Notes: generated by a model not told the origin, from the letters alone. A stretch of 64,000 nucleotides of DNA from Siphonodentalium dalli (GCA_032622095.1 CP136066.1:91223319-91287318); one strand, 5' to 3'; positions 25,509 through 36,841 are shown, numbered from the stretch's first letter. Numbers and translations: made by a program.

Positions 25509-25796
25509 TTCCGAAGACCTATTACTACGAAGGCCCACAACTCCGAAGACCCGATTCTCCGACGGCCCACAACTCCGAAGACCCGATTCTCCGACGGCCC
25601 ATAACTCCGAAGATCCGATTCTCCGAAAGCCCATAACTCCGAAGGGCCGATTCTCCGAAGACCTATAACTCCGAAGAACTATAACTCCGAAGGGCCGATT
25701 CTCCGAAGACCTATAACTCCGAAGGCCCGATTCTCCGACGGCCCATAACTCCGAAGGTCCGATTCTCCGAAGGTCCGATTCTCCGAAGATTTTGTT
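25509..25796 (+). repeat. CTCCGAAG tandem array
   Basis: About 18 short units of CGATTCTCCGAAGGCC and CATAACTCCGAAGGCC (15-16 bp, in pairs). The inverted array is at 26492-26755. Confidence 0.88.
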
Positions 25797-26491
25797 TTAT
25801 CGGGGTATTATCGTTTACTAAATAGTGTACAGTCCAGTGGCGAAGCCAATGGGTCCCAAAATTCCCACTGCCCCCATTAAACCTCTACTTGCTATTTCAG
25901 ACAATATGGGCCCCTACCAAAACATGTCCAATGTCATGTAAACGCCCGGAAATCGTTCATGGGGCATCAAAATATTCAAACTTTTCCTACTGCCCCCACC
26001 TAAATGGGAATCCTGGCCCGCCACTGACTATACACCAGATACTATAACGTTACGTTGGCCCATGAGATGCCAGAGTAAAATGTACAGGGGTGAACGGGGA
26101 AGAACTTGTCGCCCCTGTGCATGTTAGGCTACTCTGACATTCTTGCAGCGTTTCGTTATAATATACCCGGTGCACACCAGTGGCGGAGCCAGGGTTCCCA
26201 TTTAGGGGTGCACATTAATTAGCATATGTGGGGGATATGTGGGGGATATATCATGCATATGATATGCCGAAAGCATATCACGAAGGCCTGATTTGGGGAG
26301 CGCATACATGGGAGGGGTCGCCCCAATCGTTGGTCCGGGGGCTCCCCTGGGCAGGAACACTGTGAATATTTGAATGCCTAGGAGGGATTTCCTGACGTTT
26401 ACATGACATTTGACATGTTTTTTGGGGGCGGTCTTCCCTAGGGCCCCATTGACCCCGCCACTGGACTGTACACTATTTAATAAGCGATAAA

Positions 26492-26755
26492 ACATGATCT
26501 TCGGAGAATCGGATCTTCGGAGAATCGGACCTTCGGAGAATCGGCTCTTCGGAGTTATAGACCTTCGGAGTTATGGGCGTTCGGAGTTATAGGCCTTCGG
26601 AGTTATGGGCTTTCGGAGTTATGGGTCTTCGGAGTTATGGGATTTCGGAGAATCGGGACTTCGGAGCTATGGGCTTTCGGAGAATCGGGGCGTCGGAGAA
26701 TCTGACCTTCGGAGAATCGGACCTTCGGAGTTATGGGTCTTCGGAAAAACGCTAC
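26492..26755 (-). repeat. CTTCGGAG tandem array (inverted partner)
   Basis: Units GAATCGGACCTTCGGA and GTTATGGGCTTTCGGA are the complement of the array at 25509-25796. The 690 bp between also pairs at its edges: GTGTACAGTCCAGTGGC near 25828 with GCCACTGGACTGTACAC near 26458. Confidence 0.88.
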
Positions 26756-26757
26756 GT

Positions 26758-26991
26758 AACCCACCCACCCATTCCGTCAAATCGGTCGAAATCCTTACCG
26801 TTCTCGAAAATGGACCATACCCCATGTTCACCCCCTCGGTGTGGCACCCCAGGGGTGATGGTGGAGGTCGGGGTGTTTCTAGGTGGTATTTGGGGCCGGC
26901 CACCCACACATGCCGTCAAATCGGTCGAAAGCGACATTTTTTAAAATAAGGAATAAGGAATAGGGAATAAGTTCTAAAAGTAATGTTCGTG
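26758..26991 (+). repeat. ~130-bp unit and outer end of the inverted complex
   Basis: One and a half units, then GTCGAAAGCGAC, AATAAGGAATAAGGAATAGG and GTTCTAAAAGTAATGTTCGT. This end is the inverted copy of 15078-15180. Confidence 0.8.
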
Positions 26992-27214
26992 TGTACCGTA
27001 CCATAATTCAGCATTTGTATTGGTGAGAGCTACCCCTTCATCGTTGTTAATGCTTTTCAAGTTTATCATTACAGGTTTCAGTTCTCCATAGCGAAGAAGA
27101 TAAAAAAAAGAGGGCTACACAATTTCTCACAAGAAAACCATAGTCAGAAATGGTAACGCCACCAAGATCATATTATTAGCCATAAATATAAATTATAATA
27201 TAATTATAATATAA

Positions 27215-27266
27215 AATATTATTCATTAGTTAGCGCTAATATAGGTGCTAACTAATGAATAATATT
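27215..27266. repeat. Perfect 20-bp hairpin
   Basis: AATATTATTCATTAGTTAGC (27215-27234) and its exact reverse complement (27247-27266) with a 12-bp loop. It lies in AT-rich sequence beside an ATAATATAATTATAATATA run. Confidence 0.85.
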
Positions 27267-27884
27267 ATTTGATTGACTTATTATATAACATCTTCATCTT
27301 ATTCACAACTTTAAGGAGTCCTTCTGGCACACGAGAATATTTATCGCCGTTTGATTTGCACCAAGTGAACTCGGCGCATATATAATTGATAGAACAGACC
27401 TCTATTATGCTGATCGTGTCGTTATTTGTTTAAAATACGTATCAATTGACATATACGCACCCCTTCCCTCATTAAAATCTACATATATCGCCCATTTTAG
27501 GGGACCTCCGCGAATTCGGGGACTTCCGCAAAGTGGTCTCCGCAAATAGGGAACTACTGCAAATCGTCGCACCCAATGCAATTTGTAAACAAATACGGTT
27601 GACATGCGTTTTAACGAGGTGAGGTTTAATTTTTTAAAAAGAAGCAATGCTACATATAAACTATTTGTCATGGACTCAGCCAGTGTGCCATATATCTGTG
27701 TAAACTAAGGTCGCTTTGCGTGGTAAAAGTGAAAAGTGAAAGTGGAAATTCGGAAAATCCTATTGAAAATGAAGTACAATTTTGGGAATTCCGCGGCAGA
27801 ATAAGAGAATCTATACTATTGAAAGTGAATGTACGATTCCTGGAATTCTATCAGATATCGCGACTCTGTTCGTTTTCGTGATCA

Positions 27885-28453
27885 TCTATCTCATATATAT
27901 TTTGAAGACCTCTGTCTGTATGTTTGCATGTTTGTCGTATGTTTGTCATTTATACAAATCTACGATTCACGACCGATCGGGACGAAACTTGGTACGTGTG
28001 TGTAGTTTGACCAGGCGGTGGACCTTGTCGTATTGGCGAGCCCGTGCGGCGCCCGCTTCGCGCATGCGCAGACGAGATCTCGGAAACGGGTGGAGCTATC
28101 GACTTGAAATTTGCTATGTGAATGTATCATGCCCCGGATACGAATTGTATCGGGTCGCCGAGCCCGTGCGACGCCAGCTTCGCTCATGCGCAGACCAGAT
28201 CTCGGAAACGGGTGGAGCTATCGACTTGAAATTTGGTATGTGAATGTATCTTGCCCCGGATACGAATTTTATCGGGTCGCCGAGCCCGTGCGACGCCAGC
28301 TTCGCGCATGCGCAGACGAGATCTCGAAAACGGGTGGAGCTATCGATTTGAAATTTGGTTTTTGAATAGCCGGGACAACGTCAGGCTGGGTAGAGCTATC
28401 GACTTGAAATTTGGTTTTTGAATAGCCCGGACAACGTCGGGCTCATCGGCTAG
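27885..28453 (+). mobile_element. Helitron-like element 1 of 6
   Basis: The 5' end is TCTATCTCATATATATTTTG, preceded by A (27884). It contains 122-bp tandem units (28020-28355). The 3' end has the hairpin AGCCCG-gacaacgt-CGGGCT, an 8-base spacer and CTAG at 28450-28453, as expected for Helitrons (5' TC, 3' hairpin then CTRR, insertion between A and T). Non-autonomous: no Rep/helicase frame. Confidence 0.8.
28020..28440 (+). repeat. 122-bp satellite units inside Helitron 1
   Basis: About three units; CATGCGCAGA falls at 28062, 28184 and 28306, a 122-bp period. Each includes GGGTGGAGCTATCGACTTG, ATTTTATCGGGTCGCC-type text, and GCGCATGCGCA in two of the three. Arg-rich open frames on both strands come from the repeat. 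Confidence 0.88.
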
Positions 28454-29581
28454 TCTATACTATATATTTTGAGACTTCGTATATATGTGTGTGTGTGTGT
28501 GTGTGTACTTCATAGAATCCAAAACGCGTGTACATATTGAGCTCAAACCTCCTATGTAAGTGTCAAATCCCACCGACACGACCGTGGTCGCGGTTTAGAG
28601 AAGCTCAGAGCACCCGTTCTCCAATCTCAAATCACCGCAAACGCACGGCGTGGGTTAATCAAGTGATTATTTAATGAGCGTTTGTTTTTGACGCATCTCT
28701 ATAAAGAGCGTCTGTTTGCCATTCAACGTTATTTGCATCTGCAGAGAGATATACGGAACATACATTAAATTTAAAAAACATTTGTTTCTGATCAACCCTG
28801 CGAGCACGGATGGCGCGCTTTGTTTTTACAGTATATAGTTATATACCGAAATCATCCCAGATAATCACGAATATAGCATCAGATTTCTCCCCAGATATAC
28901 CGTTATAAAGCTACTGGAATCTGCCAATCTACGGGAAATTCCAGGGAATGCCGATTGAGCTCAAACTTGCTACCCACGGGAAGTGTCATATATATGAGTG
29001 TGTCCTTTATAGACTCGAACCGATTGAGCTCAAACTTGCTAAATAAGAAAATAGCCCCCAAGCCGTAAATATCAACAACAACGATATTACTAAATACACG
29101 TTTTCGGCAATGTGAGAGTTTTCGGGGAGCCGTGATGCCAACAACAACCACCCGAAGCCCTGAATGCCAACAACAGATTCAATGCAATGTTATCTATTAT
29201 GCAGAGAGATTTCACGACATTACGACGGGTACGGCAGACTCAAAATATTATGCAGACAGATTTCCCGACGGGAAGCGTTTGTTTTAAATTCAATGCAATG
29301 TTATCGTAGAGAGATTTCACGAAACAAAGAATGCGTTGTCTGTCGTTCCTAGGAAGGGGGGATTTCTACGGGTAAATTTTTCCGCCAGAAACAAAAAAAT
29401 TAATTAAAACAATTTACAATTTAATTAAAACAATTTAAAATTAAAAAAAATTAACAATAAAAAAACAATTCAGAAACAAAATATATTAAATTTAAAAAAC
29501 ATTAAATTCATATTCAAAAATGTCATGTTTCTGAAACAAAGCCATGGGACGAATGCCGCCAGTGGCGGGCTAACCTGCTAG
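28454..29581 (+). mobile_element. Helitron-like element 2 of 6
   Basis: It starts TCTATACTATATATTTTGAG directly after the CTAG of element 1. A (GT)n run follows, then a body shared with elements 4 and 5 (GTGATTATTTAATGAGCG, GCATCTGCAGAGAGATATAC). The 3' end has CCGCC-agt-GGCGG, an 11-base spacer and CTAG at 29578-29581. Confidence 0.82.
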
Positions 29582-30633
29582 TCTCTTCTATATATTTTGA
29601 GAACTCCTTGTATTCGAGAGATAGCCCACACCCTCCGGACCTCAATGATATGATCGTGAATGAGTATTGATATACCCCACTAAACTTTGACAAACACCAG
29701 TAATGGTGTGTAGATCATTTACATATCTCTCCTATATATTTTGATACAATCTATCTAATTTACATATCTCTCTTATATATTTATGTTTGTGTGTGTGTTG
29801 TACTTCATACAAATCTACGATTCTCGACCGATCGGGACGAAACTTGGTACGTGTGTGTAGTTTGACCAGGCGGTGGTCGTTGTCGTATTGGCGAGCCGTG
29901 CGACGCCCGTGCAGCGCATGCGCAGACGAGATATCGGAAACGGGTGGAGCTATCGACTTGAAATTTGCTATGTGAATGTATCTTGCGCCGGGTACAAATT
30001 TTATCGGGCCGCGGAGCCCGTGCGATGCCCGTGCAGCGCATGCGCAGACGAGATCTCGGAAACGGGTGGAGCTATCGACTTGAAATTTGCTATGTGAATG
30101 TATCTTGCGCCGGGTACAAATTTTATCGGGTCGCCGAGCCCGTGCGACGCCCGTGCAGCGCATGCGCAGACGAGATATCGGAAACGGGTGGAGCTATCGA
30201 CTTGAAATTTGCTATGTGAATGTATCTTGCGCCGGGTACAAATTTTATCGGGTCGCGGAGCCCGTGCGATGCCCGTGCAGCGCATGCGCAGACGAGATCT
30301 CGGAAACGGGTGGAGCTATCGACTTGAAATTTGCTATGTGAATGTATCTTGCGCCGGGTACAAATTTTATCGGGTCGCCGAGCCCGTGCGACGCCCGTGC
30401 AGCGCATGCGCAGACGAGATCTCGGAAACGGGTGGAGCTATCGACTTGAAATTTGGCATGTGAATGTATCTTGCGCCGGGTACAAATTTTCATGCGCAGA
30501 CCAGATCTCGGAAACTGGTGGAGCTACCGGGTACAAATTTTTCTTATTGAAACGCGTGGAGCTAAAAATTTAAAAAACATATATATAAATGTCATGTTTC
30601 GGACAAGCCGCCGGTGGCGGGCTAACCTGCTAG
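29582..30633 (+). mobile_element. Helitron-like element 3 of 6
   Basis: It starts TCTCTTCTATATATTTTGAG. A second start-like word (TCTCTCCTATATATTTTG) lies near 29727, which may mark a nested start. It holds five full 122-bp units. The 3' end has CCGCC-ggt-GGCGG and CTAG at 30630-30633. Confidence 0.8.
29870..30515 (+). repeat. 122-bp satellite units inside Helitron 3
   Basis: Five full units (CATGCGCAGACGAG at ~29918, 30040, 30162, 30284, 30406) and a truncated sixth. Units alternate in small variants (GATATCGG / GATCTCGG; GTCGCCGAG / GTCGCGGAG), so a two-unit higher-order pattern is visible. Confidence 0.88.
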
Positions 30634-31683
30634 TCTATACTATATATTTTGAGACTTCGTATATATGTACTTCATAGAATCGAAAACGGTTCGCTCGATT
30701 GAGTTCAAACTTCCCATCTAAGGGTAAAAACCCAAGAACACCGTAGTTGTCGGGTTTTGGAGAAGCTCTGAGCACCCTTTATCCACTCCCAAATCACCGC
30801 AAAGGCACGGCGTGGGTTAATCAAGTGATTATTTAATGAGCGTTTGTTTTTGACGCATCTCTATAAAGAGCGTCTGTTTGCCATTCAACGTTATTTGCAT
30901 CTGCAGAGAGATATACGGAACATACATTACATTTAAAAAACATTTGTTTCTGACCAATACTGCGAGCACGGATGGCGCGCTTTGTTTTTACAGTATATAG
31001 TTATATACCGAAATCATCCCAGATAATCACGAATATAGCATCACATTTCTCCCCAGATATACCGTTATAAAGCTACTGGAATCTGCCCACGGCAATGTCG
31101 GCTTATATGACATATTTACTACACATGACAGCCGATTGACAATTGGTCTCTATATATGTACCAAAATTACGCCGCGTTGGTGACTGGGAAATTCCAGGGA
31201 ATGCCGATTGAGCTCAAACTTGCTACCTACGGGAAGTGTAATATATATGAGTGTGTCCTTTATAGACTCGAACCGATTGAGCTCAAACTTGCTAAATATT
31301 GACTGGGAAATTCCAGGGAATGCCGATTGAGCTCAAACTTGCTACCTACGGGAAGTGTCATATATATGTGTGTGTCCTTTATAGACTCGAACCGATTGAG
31401 CTCAAACTTGCTAAATACGGGAAGTGTCATGGACGGGTTCATTGAAAAACAAAAAAAAATCGGGTAAAATTGAAAAACAAAATTAAAAAGGCACAATTAA
31501 CTCCTTGAAAAACCAAACAAAATCGGGTAAAATTTAAAAACAAAAAAATTAAAAAGGCACAATTAACTCATTGAAAAACAAACAAATTAACTCATGCAGC
31601 ACAAGTGTCTCGGAACCTGTTGCAATTGCTTTTTCGAACAAAGCCATGGGACGAATGCCGCCAGTGGCGGGCTAACCTGCTAG
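30634..31683 (+). mobile_element. Helitron-like element 4 of 6
   Basis: It starts TCTATACTATATATTTTGAG. The body matches element 2 and has an internal ~115-bp duplication (31185-31420) around GATTGAGCTCAAACTTGCTA. The 3' end has CCGCC-agt-GGCGG and CTAG at 31680-31683. Confidence 0.82.
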
Positions 31684-32793
31684 TACTATATATTTTGATA
31701 CTTCCGTATATATGTGTGTGTGTGTGTGTGTACTTTATAGAATCGAAAACGGCTGGCTCGATTGAGTTCAAACTTCCCATCTAAGGGTAAAAATCCACGA
31801 ACACCGTAGTTGTCGCGTTTTGGAGAAGCTCTGAGCACCCTTTATCCACTCCCAAATCACCGCAAAGGCACGGCGGGGGTTAATCAAGTGATAATTTAAT
31901 GAGCGTTTGTTTTTGACGCATCGCTATAAATAGCGTCTGTTTACCATTCAACGTTATTAGCATCTGCAGAGAGATATACGGGAACATTGAGTGGTTTCCT
32001 ATGCGGGGAGATTTATTGGATGCCATAGTACTCTTACAACATCATTGTTATAGTATGTATGACACTTAGGTCAGGGCTTAGGGGGCGGTAGTTATAGGCA
32101 TAATGCTTCTCAGAAATCCCGGTTACAAACCAACCGGTTACAAACAAACGCAACGTTATCGCTCGAAATTTATTATGCAGAGAGATATACGGGAACAAGT
32201 GCTTTCCTATTTTTAGAACGCAACACATGGGGTTCACGACGGGATTAATTGACTGTCCGCTCTTTGTGAGGATGGGGTTCACGACGGGATTAACTTTGCG
32301 GGGACTATTGACAATCTCGTAAGGGTGGACAACCTCTGTCAGGGGCTGCTCAATGGCCACGGGCAGGTTAAAAAAAATCATACCTCTTCTGGGTCTGGGC
32401 GTGTATAGACATGAGCGTGTTGTGTTCCTAAGAACGCGGAGCGTGTTGTGTTCCTAAGAACGCGGATCGGGTAAGTTTTTCCGCCCTAGGTGAGCTCAAA
32501 CTTTGTATATAAGTGTAAAAACACACGGGGATCCTCGACGTCGCATTGTGTGAAACATTCTTATGTCTGTCGTTCCTAGGAATTTTTCATCGGGTCAGTC
32601 TTAACCTTCAAACGGGTACCCACAAATTATATATTGGACCCCGACACGACCTTGACCTTGAAAATGATCAATTCAAGGTCAAATCGGGTAAAATATTGAA
32701 AAACCCAATATTAACTCATTGAAAAACACAAACAAAACATAAAACATTGCCATGTTTCTGACCAAGCACGCCAGTGGCGGGCTAACCTGCTAG
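31684..32793 (+). mobile_element. Helitron-like element 5 of 6
   Basis: It starts TACTATATATTTTGATACTT, so the leading TC appears lost or shortened. The body matches elements 2 and 4 near 31760-31985. The 3' end has CGCC-agt-GGCG and CTAG at 32790-32793. Confidence 0.78.
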
Positions 32794-32816
32794 TCTATTA
32801 TATATTTTGGAAGATT

Positions 32817-32847
<31 letters not shown>

Positions 32848-33529
32848 AATCGATGAACTCGAAAACGGCCGACCCGATTTCGATGAAACTTGTGGGGGTA
32901 TGTGGGGGTATCTTCGGCCGGGGAGTGACATATGCCTATTAATTTGCCCGTGCGACGTGACCTTGACCTTGAAATCGGGTAATTTCAAGGTCAAACGCCC
33001 GAATATCACGGGAGTTCGATGAAACTTGGTATGTGGGGATGCCATCGGCCGGGGAGTGGCATAAACCTATCAATTTGCCCGTGCGACGTGATCTTGACTT
33101 TGAAATCGGGTCATTTCAAGGTCAAACGCCCGAATATCACGGGATTTCGATGAAACTTGGTATGTGGGGGTACTTTCGTATGGGGAGTCTCATAAGCCTA
33201 TTCATTTGCCCGTGCGACGTGACCTTGAAATCGGGTCAATTCAAGGTCAAATCGGCAATTTTGATGGAATTTCGACAAAATGTTATACATAGGGTTACTT
33301 TTGTCCATGAGTGTTTTGGGCGGGTCCAATCGTGACACCGACCTGACCTTGACCTTCAAAATGATCTATTCAAGGTCAAATCGGGTAAAACCGGATGGAT
33401 TTCGACGGGCACGTTTGTCGGGTACTTTTGTCCGGGCAGTGTTTTGGACTGGTCAAACCGTGACCCCACTTGACCTTCAAAATGGACAATTCAAGGTCAA
33501 AGCCCGGACGAAGTCGGGTCACCTTCTAG
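32794..33529 (+). mobile_element. Helitron-like element 6 of 6
   Basis: It starts TCTATTATATATTTTGGAAG, with a (GT)n run. The body has ~125-bp repeats with GATTTCGATGAAACTTG, GTGCGACGTGACCTTGA and TCAAGGTCAAA. The 3' end has CCCGgacgaagtCGGG, then CTAG at 33526-33529 followed by T (33530), so the outer boundary of the array fits an A|T target. Confidence 0.82.
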
Positions 33530-33757
33530 TAGGTTATATAAGGTCTATATGACCACGAAAACGAGTCGATACATCCATCGATACAAACCCATTGTGTATA
33601 CGATACAATTTTGACTTGATGAACAGAAAATAAAAGATCGCGGTTACTCCAACAGAACTTGCAGGCATCCGCACTCCAATTAAAATTACCCATAATTCAT
33701 TCACTACACCAGGGGCTCCCAATGGGTTATACATTATTTTCAGGCTATCAGATTATT

Positions 33758-33926
33758 TATATTTTCAAGAACATATTATTACACCGGTGACTTTAAGTTT
33801 ACAATTTCAGCCTGTCCTGACTCTATCGGTACGATTGAGTCATATTTTCAAGAACATATTATGTACACCGGTGGCGTTAACTTTACAATTTCAGCATCTA
33901 CGTGATTCTATTGGTACGATTGAGTA
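33758..33926 (+). repeat. Direct ~85-bp duplication
   Basis: ATATTTTCAAGAACATATTA, ACACCGGTG, TTTACAATTTCAGC and GGTACGATTGAGT occur in the same order twice (33758-33838 and 33840-33926). Just outside the Helitron array. Confidence 0.8.
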
Positions 33927-34395
33927 AGGTACAAAACAAAAATCTCCCACAGTGCATTCGTCCAGTCGACCACAGAAAATCCAAATCTCCAAAACAACTT
34001 ACACCACCTTGTGGCGTAATAAAGAGTAATCTCTAATATTGCTAAACCTTCATATTGTTAAATAAACATAAATGTCATTGTGTGTTCTTATTCACACTAC
34101 TTGCCGTTTTTATTATTATTTATTTTATTTGTGATTGGCATATCTTAATATCACAAATTTTCTAAAATCAGTATTATTCAAGTTGGCATTATAATTTATA
34201 TATGAACGACAATAAACGAAATTGAAATTTCAAACTACATCTTTTACCGGGCTCGGCTCGGACTCGGACTACAGCCTTTGGTGTGTACTATTTTTCACCA
34301 TCTGGAATTAATCGGCCAACATCGGTGATTTCCGTACGCAAAATCAATTTCTGCCAAGAACGATAATCCGAGAACTTGCGATTGCACCTGCAATA

Positions 34396-34403
34396 TTTGG
34401 CGG
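34396..34403 (+). promoter_or_regulatory. E2F-like site upstream of the zinc-finger gene
   Basis: TTTGGCGG lies about 35 bases before the start codon at 34437. E2F sites have a TTTSGCGC-like consensus, so this is one base off. A single short match has little weight on its own. Confidence 0.2.
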
Positions 34404-34436
34404 CCTAGCAAAAATTGTTTGCAACCATTTCAAAAT

Positions 34437-34738
34437 ATGGCGTCTACGAGCGAAGACGAAGATTGTCCAAAGGACAAAACGCAAACAAAACTATCAGTAA
34501 CGGATCGATCAGGGCGACCGAAGCTATCCACTGAATCGAAGATTGGGCGACCGAGGCTGTCCCCTGAATCAAAGATTAAGTCATCATTTGAACGAGCGGA
34601 GAAGAGAAGGGTTGCGGACCATAACCGTATTCGGTTAAATCAGGAGATCGGGAGATGGCGTGAGGCAGGGAGAATTTGTAAAATTCCAAAATCACAGAGA
34701 AATTCAGATCAGATGATCGCAACAATTCTCCTGGACAA
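34437..34738 (+). CDS. Exon 1 of AT-hook / zinc-finger gene (start codon to splice donor)
   Basis: This is the first coding exon of a three-exon gene, with 100 full codons plus two bases. The ATG at 34437 has A at -3 and G at +4 (AATATGGCG). Residues 27-50 hold two AT-hook-like cores (SGRPKL and IGRPRL), each next to basic residues. These are followed by a basic, probably helical stretch (FERAEKRRVADHNRIRLNQE) and end in IATILLD. The exon stops at a strong donor, AA|GTAAGT, at 34739. The two leftover bases AA pair in phase with the first base of the exon at 46038, giving Lys. AT-hooks bind the minor groove of AT-rich DNA, so a nuclear DNA-binding role is inferred. A TTTGGCGG site lies 40 bases upstream. 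I see no TATA box. The exact function is unknown. Confidence 0.68.
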
Positions 34739-34784
34739 GTAAGTACCGGTAGCCTACATACATACAGTATTATATAGACAGTAT

Positions 34785-35460
34785 TATTATGCCCCCCCCC
34801 CCCCCCACACAACGAAGTTTGTGCCCCCCCCCCCCACACAAAACGAAGTTTGTGGGGGGAGGGTATACTGGAATAGCTTGTATGTCATCCGTCCGTCCGT
34901 CTGTCGTCCGTCTGTGGACGCAAATTTGTCCGGAATTTTTCTCAGTCGTTTTTTTTTTATCATTTTCGGTTAAACTTGGCACAGACATAAACCACCTTGG
35001 GAACCTTTGATTAAGACGTCTGTCAGACTTTTGTTTCGTGGAGTTATCCCCCCTTTTCTACATAATTTTTTTTTGCAACATGTATAATTTTGTCCGAGCT
35101 TTTATTCCTACATTTTTTGGTCAATTTTGTTTAAACTTGGCACAGCTATTTGGTACCATATGGGAACCAATGCCCCTGCGATTATGATGTCTGTCCAACT
35201 ATTTTTTGGGGAGTTATGTTTTCGACTTAGAATTTTTTTTGCAACATGCATAATTTTGTCCGAGCTTTTATTCCTACAGTTTTAAGTCAATGTTTTTGAA
35301 ACTTGGCACAGATATTTAGTAACATGGGAACCTGTGCACCTGCGATTATGATGTCTGTCAGACTTTTGTTTCGTGGAGTTATCCCCCCTTTTCTACATAA
35401 TTTTTTTTCGCAGCATGCATAATTTTGTCTGAGCTTTTATTCCTAAATTTTTCGGTCAAT
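34785..35460 (+). repeat. ~175-bp tandem repeat in intron 1
   Basis: After two C runs with ACGAAGTTTGTG comes a GTCCGTCCGTCTGTC tract, then about three and a half units with AAACTTGGCACAGA, GGGAACC, GATGTCTGTC, GAGTTATC and AATTTTGTCCGAGC. A dispersed repeat of the same style as others here. Confidence 0.8.
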
Positions 35461-35462
35461 AG

Positions 35463-35488
35463 GTTTAGGATTAGGGTTAGGGGTTAGG
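35463..35488 (+). repeat. Short interstitial telomere-like repeat
   Basis: TTAGGATTAGGGTTAGGGG, then TTAGG: about four copies of TTAGGG with mismatches. It directly follows the ~175-bp array. Confidence 0.6.
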
Positions 35489-35700
35489 CGTGTGCACCAT
35501 ATTAATACGAAGGTACCGGTATACAGTTGTTTATTGTGGTGCATACCCGGTATGTTTCTTGTGAGTATTTGGCAGGTTAGCAAAATTGGGGGGGGGGGGG
35601 GGCTGTGGGGAGTCATCACTCAATCAATTGTGCTTAAGCTCAAATACCACATACTGTGCTTAAGCACAACTGGGGGATTTATGCTTAATATAATGAATTG

Positions 35701-36332
35701 CGCTTAAGCAGACTTTCATTTTTGAGGCGCGCGATCGCTCTTGCGCACCATCGTACGGCTAAAACTGAAAACCAGCGAGCGATCGATTGCGCACCTAGGC
35801 CAAATACAGAGAGCGAACCTGATAACGCTATTATCAGTGTCTACCCAGACGAGGTCACACGGTGTGACGTGTCAAATGTACTATCTGTCTGAGACTGAAT
35901 GAATCGAAGCTAAAAATATATTTCTATGTACCGGTATGGCTTATGACGTCACATAAATTCCTCGAAAATCAAAGCGAGACCACGTGGCCGGGAGATGTTG
36001 ATATTTATTCTGTCAGCTTGGAATCTGAGTATTAAATTGATTCCTTATTAATAATTATGAATTACATTTAATATAGGAGCATGTACTAGAATATAAAACA
36101 TAGTGTGTAACATTCACTTGTGCTTATGGATAGTGGATTAAGCAGTGTTAAACTATCAAAGAGATTCACTGGACATCGATCGTGAGTAAACAAATTCAAT
36201 TTACGCGGCATTTATGAATGTATTTCCGCTGTTTATTTTATCTCGATAGAAACCGCGCGCCTGGCCAAAACCCAGCGAGCGGGACTCTGCGCGCCTACAT
36301 TTTCTAAAAATGAAAGTCTGGCTTAAGTCGCA
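35701..36332. mobile_element. TIR element with CTTAAGCAGACTTTCATT ends
   Basis: CTTAAGCAGACTTTCATTTT at 35703 is mirrored by AAAATGAAAGTCTGGCTTAAG at ~36307-36327 with one insertion. Inner GC-rich words (GCGCGC, CCAGCGAGCG) recur on both sides. No transposase. Confidence 0.65.
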
Positions 36333-36625
36333 TTCTCAGCTAAATGAGCCCAATATGCAATTTTCGTGTCACTGTTGATTTTCAAAAAGAAAACGGGTGA
36401 CATATTTGATATACTATCCTAAGTTTTACAACATACGTTGATATAAAATGAATAAATAGCACTACTCGCTCAAAATTCCACTTCCCGCGCGTCGACGTTA
36501 CTTCATGCCGTCTATATGGACCCAAAACACCCTGTCGCAAGCTGTACCATATGTGAAACGTCGTCGCCGGCAGAACGTGATATCGCCGATTTAAACCACA
36601 AGACCAGTGCGCTAGCACACATGCA

Positions 36626-36841
36626 TACAGTAATGCCCTAAGTAATCGACCCCTTAACCACAGCAGAATCATGGGTAACTTTTCAGGATTTAGTCGGAAA
36701 TATGGCTTGTTGCCATTCATCGGAAAGCTCTCGGGAGTGCTTTCCGATGAATGGCAACAAGCCATATTTCCGACTAAATCCTGAAAAGTTACCCATAATT
36801 CTGCTGTGGTTAAGGGGTCGATTAATTATAGCATAACTGTA
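36626..36841. mobile_element. Tc1/mariner-like palindromic MITE, copy 1
   Basis: TACAGTAATGCCCTAAG ... AACTGTA with arms of about 100 bp that are almost perfect (AACCACAGCAGAATCATGGG, CGGAAATATGGCTTGTTGCC). TA at both ends would fit the TA target of Tc1/mariner. Confidence 0.85.

Noticed and set aside
25022-26949. Overlapping Pro/Gly-rich frames up to 137 codons
   Set aside because: They arise from the 130-bp and CTCCGAAG arrays, open in several frames at once.
29732-30493. Arg- and Cys-rich frames on both strands
   Set aside because: Products of the 122-bp satellite, with the same peptide repeated every 122 bp.
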